64,000 bases of DNA from UBA3537 sp964219345 (lineage in GTDB: Bacteria > Bacteroidota > Bacteroidia > Flavobacteriales > Flavobacteriaceae): assembly GCA_964219345.1 (NCBI GenBank), contig CAXPPN010000024.1, positions 1-64,000 on the forward strand. The letters are read 5' to 3'. Both the position numbers and the translations under genes were made by a program. Each line of letters begins with the position of its first letter. Within the stretch, counting starts at the first letter, position 1. Below, piece after piece: positions 8,022-17,171 of this stretch. The notes under the pieces are model-generated. The model was not told where the DNA came from and did no database searches. It saw only the letters and a list, made by a program, of their open reading frames with translations.

Positions 8022-8885
8022 TTAACCTAAATAGGTTTTTAAAATTTTACTTCTTGAAGTGTGTTTCAATCTTCGAATTGCTTTTTCTTTGATTTGACGT
8101 ACACGTTCTCTTGTAAGGTCAAAAGTTTCACCAATTTCTTCTAAAGTCATTGGGTGCTGATTCCCAAGTCCAAAATACAGACGAATAACATCAGCTTCTC
8201 GTGGAGTAAGGGTTTCCAATGAACGCTCAATTTCTGTTCTTAAAGATTCAAGCAAAAGTTCTTTGTCGGGATTTGGAGATTCTCCAGAACGCAAAACATC
8301 ATAAAGGTTTGAATCTTCTCCTTCCACCAATGGTGCATCCATTGAAACATGACGCCCAGAATTTTTCATAGATTCTTTAACATCATTAATGGTCATATCA
8401 AGTTCTTTTGCAATTTCTTCGGCACTTGGTGGACGCTCGTGCGACTGCTCTAAAAAGGCGTACGTTTTATTGATTTTATTGATAGAACCAATTTTATTTA
8501 ATGGTAAACGAACAATACGAGATTGTTCTGCAAGCGCTTGCAAAATGGATTGACGAATCCACCAAACGGCATAAGAAATAAACTTAAAACCACGAGTTTC
8601 ATCAAAACGTTGAGCAGCTTTAATCAGTCCTAAATTTCCTTCATTAATTAAATCTGGAAGTGTAAGTCCTTGATTTTGATATTGTTTAGCAACAGAAACA
8701 ACAAAACGAAGATTGGCTTTGGTTAATTTTTCTAAAGCGATTTGATCACCAGCTTTGATGCGCTGTGCCAATTCTACTTCTTCATCGGCAGTAATTAAAT
8801 CAACCTTACCAATTTCTTGTAGGTACTTGTCCAACGACGCAGTTTCTCTGTTAGTAACTTGTTTTGTAATTTTGAGTTGTCTCAT
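8022..8885 (-). CDS. rpoD: Primary RNA polymerase sigma factor (RpoD/SigA, Bacteroidota type)
   Basis: A 287-residue group 1 sigma factor. It lacks region 1.1 and the long non-conserved insert of enterobacterial RpoD, as is normal in Bacteroidota. Region 1.2 starts at TASLDKYLQEIGK, region 2 holds DLINEGNLGLIKAAQRFDE and the promoter-melting FISYAVWWIRQSI, region 3 contains RPPSAEEIAKEL, and region 4 ends with the helix-turn-helix MTLEEIGETFDLTRERVRQI. It recognises the unusual TAnnTTTG promoters, many of which can be seen in this window. It has a terminator downstream; no TAnnTTTG element was found upstream of the gene itself. Confidence 0.95.
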   Translation of the reverse strand: MRQLKITKQVTNRETASLDKYLQEIGKVDLITADEEVELAQRIKAGDQIALEKLTKANLRFVVSVAKQYQNQGLTLPDLINEGNLGLIKAAQRFDETRGFKFISYAVWWIRQSILQALAEQSRIVRLPLNKIGSINKINKTYAFLEQSHERPPSAEEIAKELDMTINDVKESMKNSGRHVSMDAPLVEGEDSNLYDVLRSGESPNPDKELLLESLRTEIERSLETLTPREADVIRLYFGLGNQHPMTLEEIGETFDLTRERVRQIKEKAIRRLKHTSRSKILKTYLG

Positions 8886-8952
8886 GCTTGCGATTTTTTT
8901 AAAAAATTATTTGGCTTCATTATGTTATACGTGTAAACAATAAAAAAGGTTA

Positions 8953-8990
8953 CAAAAAAAACCGTTTTATTTTTAAAACGGCTTTTTTTA
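8953..8990 (-). terminator. pnp terminator
   Basis: CCGTTTT (8962-8968) pairs with AAAACGG (8975-8981), flanked by A and T runs on the two sides, so it can act on the minus strand just after the pnp stop. Confidence 0.7.
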
Positions 8991-9013
8991 TATATAGATA
9001 ATTAGCTTTATTA

Positions 9014-11221
9014 CTAATCTCGTTTTCTATCATTTCTACGATTGTCGCGACCTTTGTTGTTATGTTTTCTGTCTCTTGGTGGACGTTCAACATAGCCTTC
9101 AGGTTTTGGCAAGATTGCTTTACGTGAAACTTTTTCTTTACGTGTTCTTGAATCTACTCCAAAGTATTTGACATCAAAAATATCTCCCATATTAACTACG
9201 TCAGACACATTTTCTGTACGTTCCCAAGCTAATTCACTCACATGAAGTAATACTTCATTTCCAGGAGCTTCAGTATATTCTACTACAGCCCCAAAATCAA
9301 GCATTTTGATAACTTTTACTTCATAAATACTGCCGACTTCTGGTTTAAATAAGAGTGCGTCAATTTTTGCTAAAACAGTATCGATACCATCTTGATCTGT
9401 ACCAAGAATTTCAACAATACCTTCTTCTGTCACAGGGTCTTCATTGATAACAATTGTAGTTCCTGTTTCTTTTTGAAGTTCTTGAATGACTTTTCCACCA
9501 GGTCCAATAAGTGCTCCAATGTATTCATTTGGAATAACACGAGTTACCATTTTTGGTGCATGAGCTTTAACGTCTTCAGCTGGTGCAGAAATAGTATCGG
9601 TTAACTTTTCAAGGATATGCAGACGTCCATCACGAGCTTGTTTTAGTGCATTGACTAAAATTTCATAAGAAAGTCCTTTTACTTTAATATCCATCTGGCA
9701 TGCTGTAATTCCATCTGCAGTACCTGTAACTTTGAAGTCCATATCTCCAAGGTGATCTTCATCTCCTAAAATATCCGATAAAACAGCGTACTTTCCAGAG
9801 TCTGCGTCAGAAATTAATCCCATTGCGATTCCTGAAACAGGTTTTTTAAGTTGAACACCAGCGTCCATAAGCGCCATTGTTCCAGAACATACAGTGGCCA
9901 TAGAAGACGATCCATTACTTTCCAACACTTCACTTACTACACGTACTGTGTATGGGCAATCTTCAGGCACCATACCTTTTAGTGCACGTTGTGCCAAGTT
10001 TCCATGTCCAATTTCTCTTCTAGATGTTCCACGAATTGGTCGTGCTTCACCAGTTGAGAAAGGAGGGAAGTTGTAATGTAAATAAAAACGCTCTTCTCCT
10101 TCATGAGATGGCATGTCAATTTGATTGGCATCGCGAGAAGTACCAAGAGTTACTGTGGCTAGTGCTTGAGTTTCTCCTCTTGTAAAAATAGACGATCCAT
10201 GTGTTGATGGTAAATAATCTACTTCACACCATATTGGTCTGATTTCGTCTGTTTTTCGTCCATCCAAACGAAGCCCTTCGTTTAATGTTAAATCTCTTAC
10301 AGCTGCTTTTTCTGCTTTGTAATAATATTTTGATATTAAATTTCCATAATCTTCATGTTCTTCTTCAGAAAATGTAGCGATAATCTCTTCTTTAATTTCT
10401 CCAAATGCTGTACTTCTTTCGTGTTTTGCAGAGCCTGCTTTGGCAATGGCATAGACTTTATCATAGGCCATTTCACGAATTTTGCTTTCAAGCTCGGCGT
10501 CTTCTCTCTCTGGCTCATACTCACGAACTTCTTTTTTGCCGAAAGCTTCAGCCAATCGTTCTTGAGCAGCACATTGTATTTTAATAGCTTCATGTGCAAA
10601 TTTGATGGCTTCAGTCATTTCTTCTTCAGAAATTTCATCCATTTCCCCTTCAACCATCATTACTGAATCTGCAGAAGCACCAATCATCATATCGATGTCG
10701 GATTCATCAAGTTGTGCTCTTGTTGGGTTGATGATAAATTCACCATTAACACGTGCAACTCTAACTTCAGAAATAGCACATTCAAATGGGAAATCAGAGA
10801 GTTGAATGGCTGCCGAGGCGGCCAATCCTGCCATAGCATCGGGCATAACATCTTCATCATGAGACATCAATTGAATCATAACTTGTGTTTCTGAGTGATA
10901 ATCTTTTGGAAATAATGGACGCAGTACGCGGTCTACTAAACGCATTGTTAGGATTTCTCCATCACTTGGTCGTGCTTCACGCTTAAAAAAACCACCTGGA
11001 TAACGACCAGCTGCTGCAAATTTTTCGCGATAATCTACCGTTAACGGTAAAAAATCAACATCGGCTGCTTTGTAGTTGGATACAACAGTACAAAGCAACA
11101 TACATTTTCCGGATTGTACTACAACAGAGCCATGGGCTTGTTTAGCCAATTTTCCGGTTTCGATAGAAATTTCTCTACCATCGCCAAGGTCTATGACCTC
11201 TCTAAAAACTTTTTGAATCAT
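9014..11221 (-). CDS. pnp: Polyribonucleotide nucleotidyltransferase (PNPase)
   Basis: 3'-5' phosphorolytic exoribonuclease of mRNA turnover. The 735-residue protein has two RNase PH-like domains (about residues 1-230 and 305-545; the second contains GTSRREIGHGNLAQRAL and the catalytic segment around MDFKVTGTADGITACQMDIK), a KH domain near 560-615 with the IGPGGKVI loop, and an S1 domain near 635-705. It ends in a very basic Arg/Lys/Asn tail. It lies just downstream of rpsO, the order conserved across bacteria. The 140-base leader contains a 7-base-pair stem at 11242-11280, of interest because PNPase controls its own leader in enterobacteria. Confidence 0.97.
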   Translation of the reverse strand: MIQKVFREVIDLGDGREISIETGKLAKQAHGSVVVQSGKCMLLCTVVSNYKAADVDFLPLTVDYREKFAAAGRYPGGFFKREARPSDGEILTMRLVDRVLRPLFPKDYHSETQVMIQLMSHDEDVMPDAMAGLAASAAIQLSDFPFECAISEVRVARVNGEFIINPTRAQLDESDIDMMIGASADSVMMVEGEMDEISEEEMTEAIKFAHEAIKIQCAAQERLAEAFGKKEVREYEPEREDAELESKIREMAYDKVYAIAKAGSAKHERSTAFGEIKEEIIATFSEEEHEDYGNLISKYYYKAEKAAVRDLTLNEGLRLDGRKTDEIRPIWCEVDYLPSTHGSSIFTRGETQALATVTLGTSRDANQIDMPSHEGEERFYLHYNFPPFSTGEARPIRGTSRREIGHGNLAQRALKGMVPEDCPYTVRVVSEVLESNGSSSMATVCSGTMALMDAGVQLKKPVSGIAMGLISDADSGKYAVLSDILGDEDHLGDMDFKVTGTADGITACQMDIKVKGLSYEILVNALKQARDGRLHILEKLTDTISAPAEDVKAHAPKMVTRVIPNEYIGALIGPGGKVIQELQKETGTTIVINEDPVTEEGIVEILGTDQDGIDTVLAKIDALLFKPEVGSIYEVKVIKMLDFGAVVEYTEAPGNEVLLHVSELAWERTENVSDVVNMGDIFDVKYFGVDSRTRKEKVSRKAILPKPEGYVERPPRDRKHNNKGRDNRRNDRKRD

Positions 11222-11241
11222 ATTTTTTAATTCTAATTAAA

Positions 11242-11280
11242 CATTGGTGTTGTGTTGTTGTTGTGTGGTTGTGACCAATG
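11242..11280 (-). promoter_or_regulatory. Hairpin in the pnp leader
   Basis: CATTGGT (11242-11248) and ACCAATG (11274-11280) can pair over a 25-base loop that, on the pnp mRNA, is almost purely C and A. It lies 21-59 bases before the pnp start. By analogy with E. coli it could be an autoregulatory leader stem, which is inference. Confidence 0.4.
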
Positions 11281-11333
11281 AAAAACTTTAATTAGCTTCT
11301 TCTATAATTTGTGTAAAAATACACATAAAAACA

Positions 11334-11358
11334 AAAAAGAGGCATACAGCCTCTTTTT
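11334..11358 (-). terminator. rpsO terminator
   Basis: AAAAAGAGGC and GCCTCTTTTT pair over a five-base loop directly after the rpsO stop. The A/T flanks give U runs on either strand. Confidence 0.75.
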
Positions 11359-11364
11359 GAATAT

Positions 11365-11634
11365 TTATTTTCTTAATCCTAGCTCTTTTACAATCGCACG
11401 GTATCTAAGGATATCTTTATTTTTAAGATAATCCAAAAGAGAACGACGTTTTCCTACTAGCTTTACTAATGAACGCTCGGTATTAAAATCTTTTCGATTT
11501 TGCTTTAGGTGTTCTGTTAAGTGATTGATTCGATGTGTAAATAATGCAATTTGACCTTCGGCAGAACCGGTGTCTTTGGCATCTTTTCCGTGTTTTGTAA
11601 AGATTTCCTCTTTAATTTCTTTTGTTAAGTACAT
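11365..11634 (-). CDS. rpsO: 30S ribosomal protein S15
   Basis: The 89-residue protein of the small subunit binds 16S rRNA centrally. It shows the family pattern: DTGSAEGQIALFTHRINHLTEHLK, then DFNTERSLVKLVGKRRSLLDYLK and a C-terminal RYRAIVKELGLR. The length is exact for the family. It has its own promoter and terminator and precedes pnp. Confidence 0.97.
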   Translation of the reverse strand: MYLTKEIKEEIFTKHGKDAKDTGSAEGQIALFTHRINHLTEHLKQNRKDFNTERSLVKLVGKRRSLLDYLKNKDILRYRAIVKELGLRK

Positions 11635-11691
11635 TCCAATATTTGTTTAAATAATTTTTATGCAATAATTATGACGCTCATAATCAGGCGG

Positions 11692-11699
11692 CAAATATA
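11692..11699 (-). promoter_or_regulatory. Promoter -7 element of rpsO
   Basis: Minus strand TATATTTG, 57 bases before the rpsO ATG, leaving a leader of about 50 bases. Confidence 0.55.
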
Positions 11700-11735
11700 A
11701 GAAAATTGATTAATAAAAGAATAATTTTATATAAA

Positions 11736-12593
11736 TTATGCTCTTAACGGCTGATTTAAAATCAAATCAATATATTGATTGACTTTATCTTTTAGAACAT
11801 TACGGTGTGTAATAAAATCCAAAAAGCCATGTTCTAAAACAAATTCTGCAGTTTGAAATCCATCTGGAAGTTCTTTTCCGGTAGTATCACGAACAACACG
11901 TGGACCTGCGAAACCAATAAGGGCTCCTGGTTCACTGATGTTGATATCGCCCAACATGGCAAAAGAGGCGGTTGTTCCTCCAGTTGTTGGATCAGTACAT
12001 AACGAAATATATGGAATACCAGCATCGGCTAGTTGTGCCAATTTTGCTGAGGTTTTTGCCAATTGCATTAGCGAAAGTGCGGCCTCCATCATACGTGCCC
12101 CTCCAGATTTTGAAATAATCATAAAAGGTAGTTTTTTCTTGAGGGCATAGTCTGCAGCACGTGCAATTTTTTCACCAACAACGCTTCCCATCGATCCTCC
12201 AATAAAACTAAAATCCATACATGCTACCACTAAGTCTTTGCCTTTTGATTTACCCACAGCTGTTCGTACAGCGTCTTTAAGTTTGGTTTTTTCTTGAGCG
12301 GCTTTTAAGCGATCGGTGTATGTTTTATTATCAGAAAATTTAATTGGGTCTTTCGAGGTTATTTTAGAATCTAATTCCTTGAATTTATTATCGTCAAACA
12401 AAATTTGGAAATATTCTGCACTTCCAATTCGTACATGATATCCATCTTCTGGACTTACAAAAAAGTTTCTTTCTAATTCTTCAGTTTCAACGATTTTTCC
12501 AGTCGGGGATTTATACCATAATCCTTTTGGAGTATCGCGTTTTGCTTCTGTTGGAGTTTGAATTCCTTTATCTGTTCTTTTGAACCACGCCAT
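11736..12593 (-). CDS. accD: Acetyl-CoA carboxylase carboxyltransferase, beta subunit, without zinc ribbon cysteines
   Basis: Beta half of the carboxyltransferase that makes malonyl-CoA for fatty acid synthesis; its partner AccA is not in the window. The 285-residue crotonase-fold domain is intact: FIGGSMGSVVGEKIARA, ISKSGGARMMEAALSLMQLAK, CTDPTTGGTTASFAMLGD and GFAGPRVV. The N-terminal segment that normally carries four zinc-binding cysteines aligns as GLWYKSPTGKIV...FFVSPEDGYHVRI: all four cysteine positions are Ser, Thr, Gly or other residues, and there is no Cys in the first 60 residues. As far as I know this loss is shared by other flavobacterial AccD proteins. It has its own promoter in the 44-base gap after fbaA. 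Confidence 0.94.
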   Translation of the reverse strand: MAWFKRTDKGIQTPTEAKRDTPKGLWYKSPTGKIVETEELERNFFVSPEDGYHVRIGSAEYFQILFDDNKFKELDSKITSKDPIKFSDNKTYTDRLKAAQEKTKLKDAVRTAVGKSKGKDLVVACMDFSFIGGSMGSVVGEKIARAADYALKKKLPFMIISKSGGARMMEAALSLMQLAKTSAKLAQLADAGIPYISLCTDPTTGGTTASFAMLGDINISEPGALIGFAGPRVVRDTTGKELPDGFQTAEFVLEHGFLDFITHRNVLKDKVNQYIDLILNQPLRA

Positions 12594-12620
12594 TTTTGTC
12601 TAATTGATTAGAATGAAACA

Positions 12621-12628
12621 CAAATCTA
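12621..12628 (-). promoter_or_regulatory. Promoter -7 element of accD
   Basis: Minus strand TAGATTTG between the fbaA stop and the accD start, 27 bases before the ATG. Confidence 0.5.
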
Positions 12629-12637
12629 ACAATTTTT

Positions 12638-13705
12638 TTACAATGTATCTACGTTGTTAAGATCCTCAAAAGCTTTCTTTAGACGTGCTACAAAAGCATT
12701 TTCGCCTTGTCTTAACCAACGTCTTGGGTCGTAGTATTTTTTGTTTGGAACGTCTTCGCCATCGGGGTTACCAATTTGAGAAGCCAAATAGTCTGCATTA
12801 GCTTTAAAATCATCTCGAACTCCACTCATAAATGCATATTGCATATCAGTATCGATATTCATTTTGATAACGCCATAGCCGATGGATTCTCTTATTTCTT
12901 CAACTGTAGAACCAGAACCACCATGAAAAACAAAGTCTATATGGTTGGCAGGAACATTGTATTTTTCTTTAATAAATTCTTGCGAATTTTTTAGAATTTT
13001 TGGAGTCAATTTTACATTTCCAGGTTTGTAAACACCATGAACATTTCCAAATGCTGCTGCAATTGTAAATTGATCACTTACTTTGCTTAGCTCTTCATAA
13101 GCATAAGCAACTTCTTCTGGTTGAGTATATAGTTTTGAAACATCAACATCGCTATTATCTACTCCATCTTCCTCGCCACCAGTTATACCTAGTTCAATTT
13201 CTAGGGTCATTCCCATTTTGGACATGCGTTCCAAATAGTGTTTACAGATTTCAATATTTTCTTCAAGGGGTTCTTCAGAAAGGTCAATCATGTGTGAGCT
13301 GTAGAGAGATTTCCCAGTTTCAGCAAAATGTTTTTCACTTGCTTCAAGCAAACCATCAATCCAAGGCAATAATTTTTTTGCACAATGGTCGGTATGAAGA
13401 ATTACAGGAACGCCATAGGCTTCTGCCATTTGATGAACATGTTTTGCTCCAGCAATAGATCCGGCAATAGCAGCTTTTTGATCTTCATTTGAAAGCCCTT
13501 TTCCAGCATTAAATTGTGCACCTCCGTTGGAAAATTGAATTATTACTGGTGCATTGAGTGCTTTGGCAGTTTCTAAAACACCATTAATTGTGTTAGATCC
13601 AATTACATTAACTGCTGGTAAAGCAAATCCTTTTTCTTTAGCTAGTTTAAAAATCTCTTGAACTTCGCGACCAGTAGCAACGCCTGGTTTAATTGAATGA
13701 CTCAT
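12638..13705 (-). CDS. fbaA: Class II fructose-bisphosphate aldolase
   Basis: Zinc-dependent aldolase of glycolysis and gluconeogenesis, 355 residues with the chosen start. It has HTDHCAKKLLPW (zinc and catalytic Asp), SSHMIDLSEE, ELGITGGEEDG, NVHGVYKPGNVKL, DFVFHGGSGS and the NMDTDMQ-like segment KMNIDTDMQYAF, as in the E. coli FbaA subgroup. A start 45 bases further upstream (13750) is open, but the family begins at MSHSIKPG and a promoter element lies between the two starts at 13729-13736, so 13705 is preferred. Confidence 0.95.
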   Translation of the reverse strand: MSHSIKPGVATGREVQEIFKLAKEKGFALPAVNVIGSNTINGVLETAKALNAPVIIQFSNGGAQFNAGKGLSNEDQKAAIAGSIAGAKHVHQMAEAYGVPVILHTDHCAKKLLPWIDGLLEASEKHFAETGKSLYSSHMIDLSEEPLEENIEICKHYLERMSKMGMTLEIELGITGGEEDGVDNSDVDVSKLYTQPEEVAYAYEELSKVSDQFTIAAAFGNVHGVYKPGNVKLTPKILKNSQEFIKEKYNVPANHIDFVFHGGSGSTVEEIRESIGYGVIKMNIDTDMQYAFMSGVRDDFKANADYLASQIGNPDGEDVPNKKYYDPRRWLRQGENAFVARLKKAFEDLNNVDTL

Positions 13706-13728
13706 AATAGTTTTTTTATTTTCGGGGT

Positions 13729-13736
13729 CAAAAGTA
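13729..13736 (-). promoter_or_regulatory. Promoter -7 element of fbaA
   Basis: Minus strand TACTTTTG, 23 bases before the ATG at 13705. Its place excludes the longer frame start at 13750. Confidence 0.5.
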
Positions 13737-13819
13737 CTAAAATTAATCACTATATGTTAAAATTTTAACATGACTTATGCCCAAATTTATACGAAAACGT
13801 TTGAGGACAACAAAGACTT

Positions 13820-16378
13820 CTAAAAAGGATAGTTGATACCAAAGTTATAGACTGCATTACTAAAGTTGAAATCTTTAAACCAGCGGTTATTTATTGAATA
13901 AGTCGGGTTGTAGGCCTTAAAACCAGTGTCAAGTCTAAGAATAAAAAAACCAAAGTCATATCGTAATCCAATTCCAGCACCCACAGCAATATCTTTGAGT
14001 GAATCAAAACTATCAAAAGTAGCTTTTGGATTTTCTACATCATCCAATACATTCCAAATATTTCCTGCATCTACAAAAAATGCGCCATTGAGGTTTCCAA
14101 ATAAGTTGTAGCGGTGTTCTAAACTGAATGCAATTTTAAGATTTGCTTCATTAAATTCATTATTGTTGTCTGATCTTCCCGGTCCAAGATTATAGGCAGT
14201 CCATGCACGGTTATCGTTAGCTCCACCTGCAAAAAAACTTTTTGAAAAAGGAATAGTTTTAGAATTGCCTATAGGAAGTGCTATACCTACAAAGCTTCTT
14301 AGTGCAAGAACATTACTACGTCCCAAGTTCCAGAGTTTAATGTAGTCAATTTCTGTTTTTGCATATTGAGAAAATGCAACATCATTCACTTCAAACTCTC
14401 CGTTTTCATTTTTTTTCAAATCCAATAAATCTGCAGCACCATTGAGTAAATTACCTGCTAGTTCAAGTTTCAAGCGAAAAATTGAAAAGTCACTATCGAA
14501 ATTATTTTCTCGAGTATCTTTGGTGAGACTGAAATTACTAGCCAAAATAAAGTTGTTCTGAATCAGTCTATTCTTTCTCTCTCTAATATTTCTAACGGTT
14601 TGATATTCAGATGGATTGGAAGCAAGGAAATTGGAATCTGAACTTACAGTTTCTATAAAATCATCGGCTCTTGAAATATCAAGTGAACTCGATCCATCTG
14701 CATTAGAAATAAGATATTCGGTTGGGGTAGAGTAACTGTCAATTGCAATAGTTTCTAGTCGATTAAAAGAATTTTGGTAGACATTAAAGTAATTTCCAGG
14801 ATTTAGATTTCTTACATATTGTAAGTTCAATAGATCGAGGGTGTTGGTGGTTGTCTTTTTAGGAAACCAATTGTAGCTGAGTCGTCCATTGAGTGTTCGT
14901 TTGTCCAATCCAATATTTTTTTGACTTGTAAATCCGGTACTCAACTGTGTTGTTGGAGACATGTATTTTGGAATGATTTTTTCAGTGTTGAATGGAAAAA
15001 ATAACCTTGGAATATTAAGTTTTATATCTGCTCCAAGTTCATTAATATCAAAAAATTGATCTTCAGATTTTGCCCCATCTTTTGAAGCTCCAATAGCTCC
15101 CAAAGCAGAGATTTCTAGTGTTTCTGCACCTCTAAAAATATTTCTAATCACCAAACCTGTAGAAAAAGAAAATCCAATTTTTTGAATGTTACTTTGTGAA
15201 ACATTAACATCAAAGCCCAATCCATATTTTTTTCTAGGATTGAGATAAATATTTGCAGTAAGTGTTGTATCCAAAACGTTCTCAACATATTCAATATTTG
15301 GATATTTAAATGCATTGAGTTGGCTTAAATAACTGTAAGTTCGAGTTTTATCTAAATCGCTATATAAATCACCTTTATTAATTAAAACAGCATTTGTAAT
15401 TGCTTTTGGCCGGTATTTTAAAGCATCGTAATTGTAAAAATTAAAATTATTGAACGTAGCTGTTTTTTTTGGAGTTGAATTATTCCGATTTTTAAAACTC
15501 GCATCCGTAAAAATATTGACCTCCTTAATACGATATATTTTGAAAGGTTCTCGATTTGTAGAATCTTGGGTTCTAATGACTCTATTGGGAATATTTATTT
15601 TGACATCAACATTATGGTTTGTATTGATGGTATCATTTTCGAAACTTACATAATCTTGTGAAAAATGATAAACTCCAGAGTTTCTAAAGTGACTCGTGAG
15701 GCGATTGCGTTCTTCTTTAAAGTTTACGATGTCAAATTGTTTTTCTTTTTTTATGGCCGATTCTGTTTTTACTTTTTCATAAAGTGTATCCAAAATTGGA
15801 GTTTCAATTTCCTTAGTTATATTACGAATATTATAAGGCAGTCCTGTTTCAATATTATAACTCAAAGTTGCACGCTTGTTGCCCAAAGTGTCAACAGTGT
15901 AATCAATTTTTCTATCAAACCATCCTTTCGAAAAATAATAACGTTCCAGATTGAGCTTCGTTTTTTTAATTTTCAAACTATCCAATATAGTGGGAGCTTC
16001 TCCAGTTTTTTTTAACCATCCATTAAAACCTAATGAAGATTTTTTAATTTGATTTAATTGTTTTTTTGAAAATTTATTGATGAGTCTTTGTTTACGTTTT
16101 GGACGTTTATTTAACCATGCTTCAAAAATAGAATCTTTACTTGGGCGCGCTAAGTTGTAAATATGTAGCCTGAGGGGAAACCCCAAAATTGTGGTGTTTT
16201 TATTCTGAAAAGAGAGTTTAGAAAGTGCCTCTGATGTATTGGGTTTTCCATTTACAATAAAAGAGTTTTCTACCAGTAAATGATCGTTGTCAGCAACTCT
16301 CTTTACAGCATTACAACTGCTGCAAATGTATGCAATTAAACAAATAAAAAATATTTTTTTAAGCGAATCCTTCAACAA
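13820..16378 (-). CDS. tamL: TamA-like outer membrane lipoprotein (TamL), Omp85 family
   Basis: An 852-residue Omp85/BamA superfamily protein expected in the outer membrane. It has an N-terminal signal with cysteines at 19 and 22 (CSSC), consistent with lipid anchoring, which distinguishes the Bacteroidota TamL from proteobacterial TamA. POTRA-like segments occupy roughly residues 40-400 (for example YRIKEVNIFTDASF and LINKGDLYSDLDKTRTYSYLSQLNAF). The rest is a 16-strand-type barrel with AFFVDAGNIWN, GAGIGLRYDFGFFILRLDTG and a C-terminal aromatic end NFGINYPF. It probably works with TamB, not in this window, in envelope assembly or lipid transport. It is divergent from an RNA methyltransferase gene, an arrangement common in flavobacteria. 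Confidence 0.88.
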   Translation of the reverse strand: MLKDSLKKIFFICLIAYICSSCNAVKRVADNDHLLVENSFIVNGKPNTSEALSKLSFQNKNTTILGFPLRLHIYNLARPSKDSIFEAWLNKRPKRKQRLINKFSKKQLNQIKKSSLGFNGWLKKTGEAPTILDSLKIKKTKLNLERYYFSKGWFDRKIDYTVDTLGNKRATLSYNIETGLPYNIRNITKEIETPILDTLYEKVKTESAIKKEKQFDIVNFKEERNRLTSHFRNSGVYHFSQDYVSFENDTINTNHNVDVKINIPNRVIRTQDSTNREPFKIYRIKEVNIFTDASFKNRNNSTPKKTATFNNFNFYNYDALKYRPKAITNAVLINKGDLYSDLDKTRTYSYLSQLNAFKYPNIEYVENVLDTTLTANIYLNPRKKYGLGFDVNVSQSNIQKIGFSFSTGLVIRNIFRGAETLEISALGAIGASKDGAKSEDQFFDINELGADIKLNIPRLFFPFNTEKIIPKYMSPTTQLSTGFTSQKNIGLDKRTLNGRLSYNWFPKKTTTNTLDLLNLQYVRNLNPGNYFNVYQNSFNRLETIAIDSYSTPTEYLISNADGSSSLDISRADDFIETVSSDSNFLASNPSEYQTVRNIRERKNRLIQNNFILASNFSLTKDTRENNFDSDFSIFRLKLELAGNLLNGAADLLDLKKNENGEFEVNDVAFSQYAKTEIDYIKLWNLGRSNVLALRSFVGIALPIGNSKTIPFSKSFFAGGANDNRAWTAYNLGPGRSDNNNEFNEANLKIAFSLEHRYNLFGNLNGAFFVDAGNIWNVLDDVENPKATFDSFDSLKDIAVGAGIGLRYDFGFFILRLDTGFKAYNPTYSINNRWFKDFNFSNAVYNFGINYPF

Positions 16379-16421
16379 GACGTAAATAAGATTTAGATTT
16401 ATACTCTAAATGAATTTAAAT

Positions 16422-16429
16422 CAAATGTA
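16422..16429 (-). promoter_or_regulatory. Promoter -7 element of tamL
   Basis: Minus strand TACATTTG, 43 bases before the tamL ATG, close to the divergent methyltransferase start. Confidence 0.5.
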
Positions 16430-16439
16430 CATTTTTTAG

Positions 16440-17171
16440 ATGTTAACTAAAAACCAATCCAAGCGAATCCTTAGTTTGAGTAAAAAAAAGCACCGTACAC
16501 AAGAGCAGTTGTTTGTGGCTGAGGGCGTTAAGGTCGTTAAAGAATTTTTAGATTCTAATTACGAGCTTGTAGAAATCTTTTCAACAGACCTTAAATATTC
16601 AGAATTTACAGACGCTTTTATTCATATTTCTGACAAAGAATTATCAAAAATAAGTACACTAACAACCCCAAATACTGTTTTGGCAACCTTTCGAATCCCT
16701 GAATCAAATCCGATTGATTTTAATAATTTGATTCTAGCACTTGATGATTTGAACAATCCTGGGAATTTGGGAACAATTATACGGCTATGCGACTGGTTTG
16801 GCATAAAAGATTTAGTCTGTAGTCTTTCAACTGTAGACTGCTACAACCCAAAAGTTGTGCAAGCCGCTATGGGGTCCCACACTCGAGTTAATATCACATA
16901 TGTTGATTTGGAGTCAATTTTGTTTAAAGCACAAAATACGATTGGCACATTTATGCAAGGGCATTCTATTTATGAAGAAAAACTTCCAAATTCTGGTATT
17001 TTGGTCTTGGGTAACGAAGCTAATGGAATTTCAAAAAATGTAGCATCATTGCTAAAAACAAAACTAACAATTCCAAGATTTGGTCCACTCAAAAAAACAG
17101 AAAGCTTGAATGTTGCTAACGCGGCTTCAATTATTTTAAGTGAATTTAGAAGGCAGTCTATTGAAAAGTAA
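16440..17171 (+). CDS. TrmH/SpoU-family RNA 2'-O-methyltransferase
   Basis: SAM-dependent RNA ribose methyltransferase, 243 residues. The N-terminal substrate-binding part (RILSLSKKKHRTQEQLFVAEG) is typical of RlmB/TrmH relatives. The SPOUT domain has LDDLNNPGNLGTIIRLCDWFG (motif 1), VLGNEANGIS (motif 2) and IPRFGPLKKTESLNVANAASIILSEF (motif 3). The exact target nucleotide, in rRNA or tRNA, cannot be told from sequence. The 3' end overlaps the convergent porT gene by 14 bases. Confidence 0.9.
   Translation: MLTKNQSKRILSLSKKKHRTQEQLFVAEGVKVVKEFLDSNYELVEIFSTDLKYSEFTDAFIHISDKELSKISTLTTPNTVLATFRIPESNPIDFNNLILALDDLNNPGNLGTIIRLCDWFGIKDLVCSLSTVDCYNPKVVQAAMGSHTRVNITYVDLESILFKAQNTIGTFMQGHSIYEEKLPNSGILVLGNEANGISKNVASLLKTKLTIPRFGPLKKTESLNVANAASIILSEFRRQSIEK

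Noticed and set aside
11249..11273. Short TTG/TTGTG repeat in the pnp leader as a CRISPR-like or microsatellite array
   Set aside because: The units are only 3-5 bases and irregular; they form the loop of a hairpin, with no spacer-repeat structure.
13706..13750. 15-residue N-terminal extension of fructose-bisphosphate aldolase
   Set aside because: The promoter element at 13729-13736 lies within it, and the family starts at MSHSIKPG.
15665..16015. Open frame of 116 codons opposite tamL, Phe-rich
   Set aside because: The apparent membrane protein composition is the antisense of Lys/Glu-rich tamL codons; no start context or independent support.
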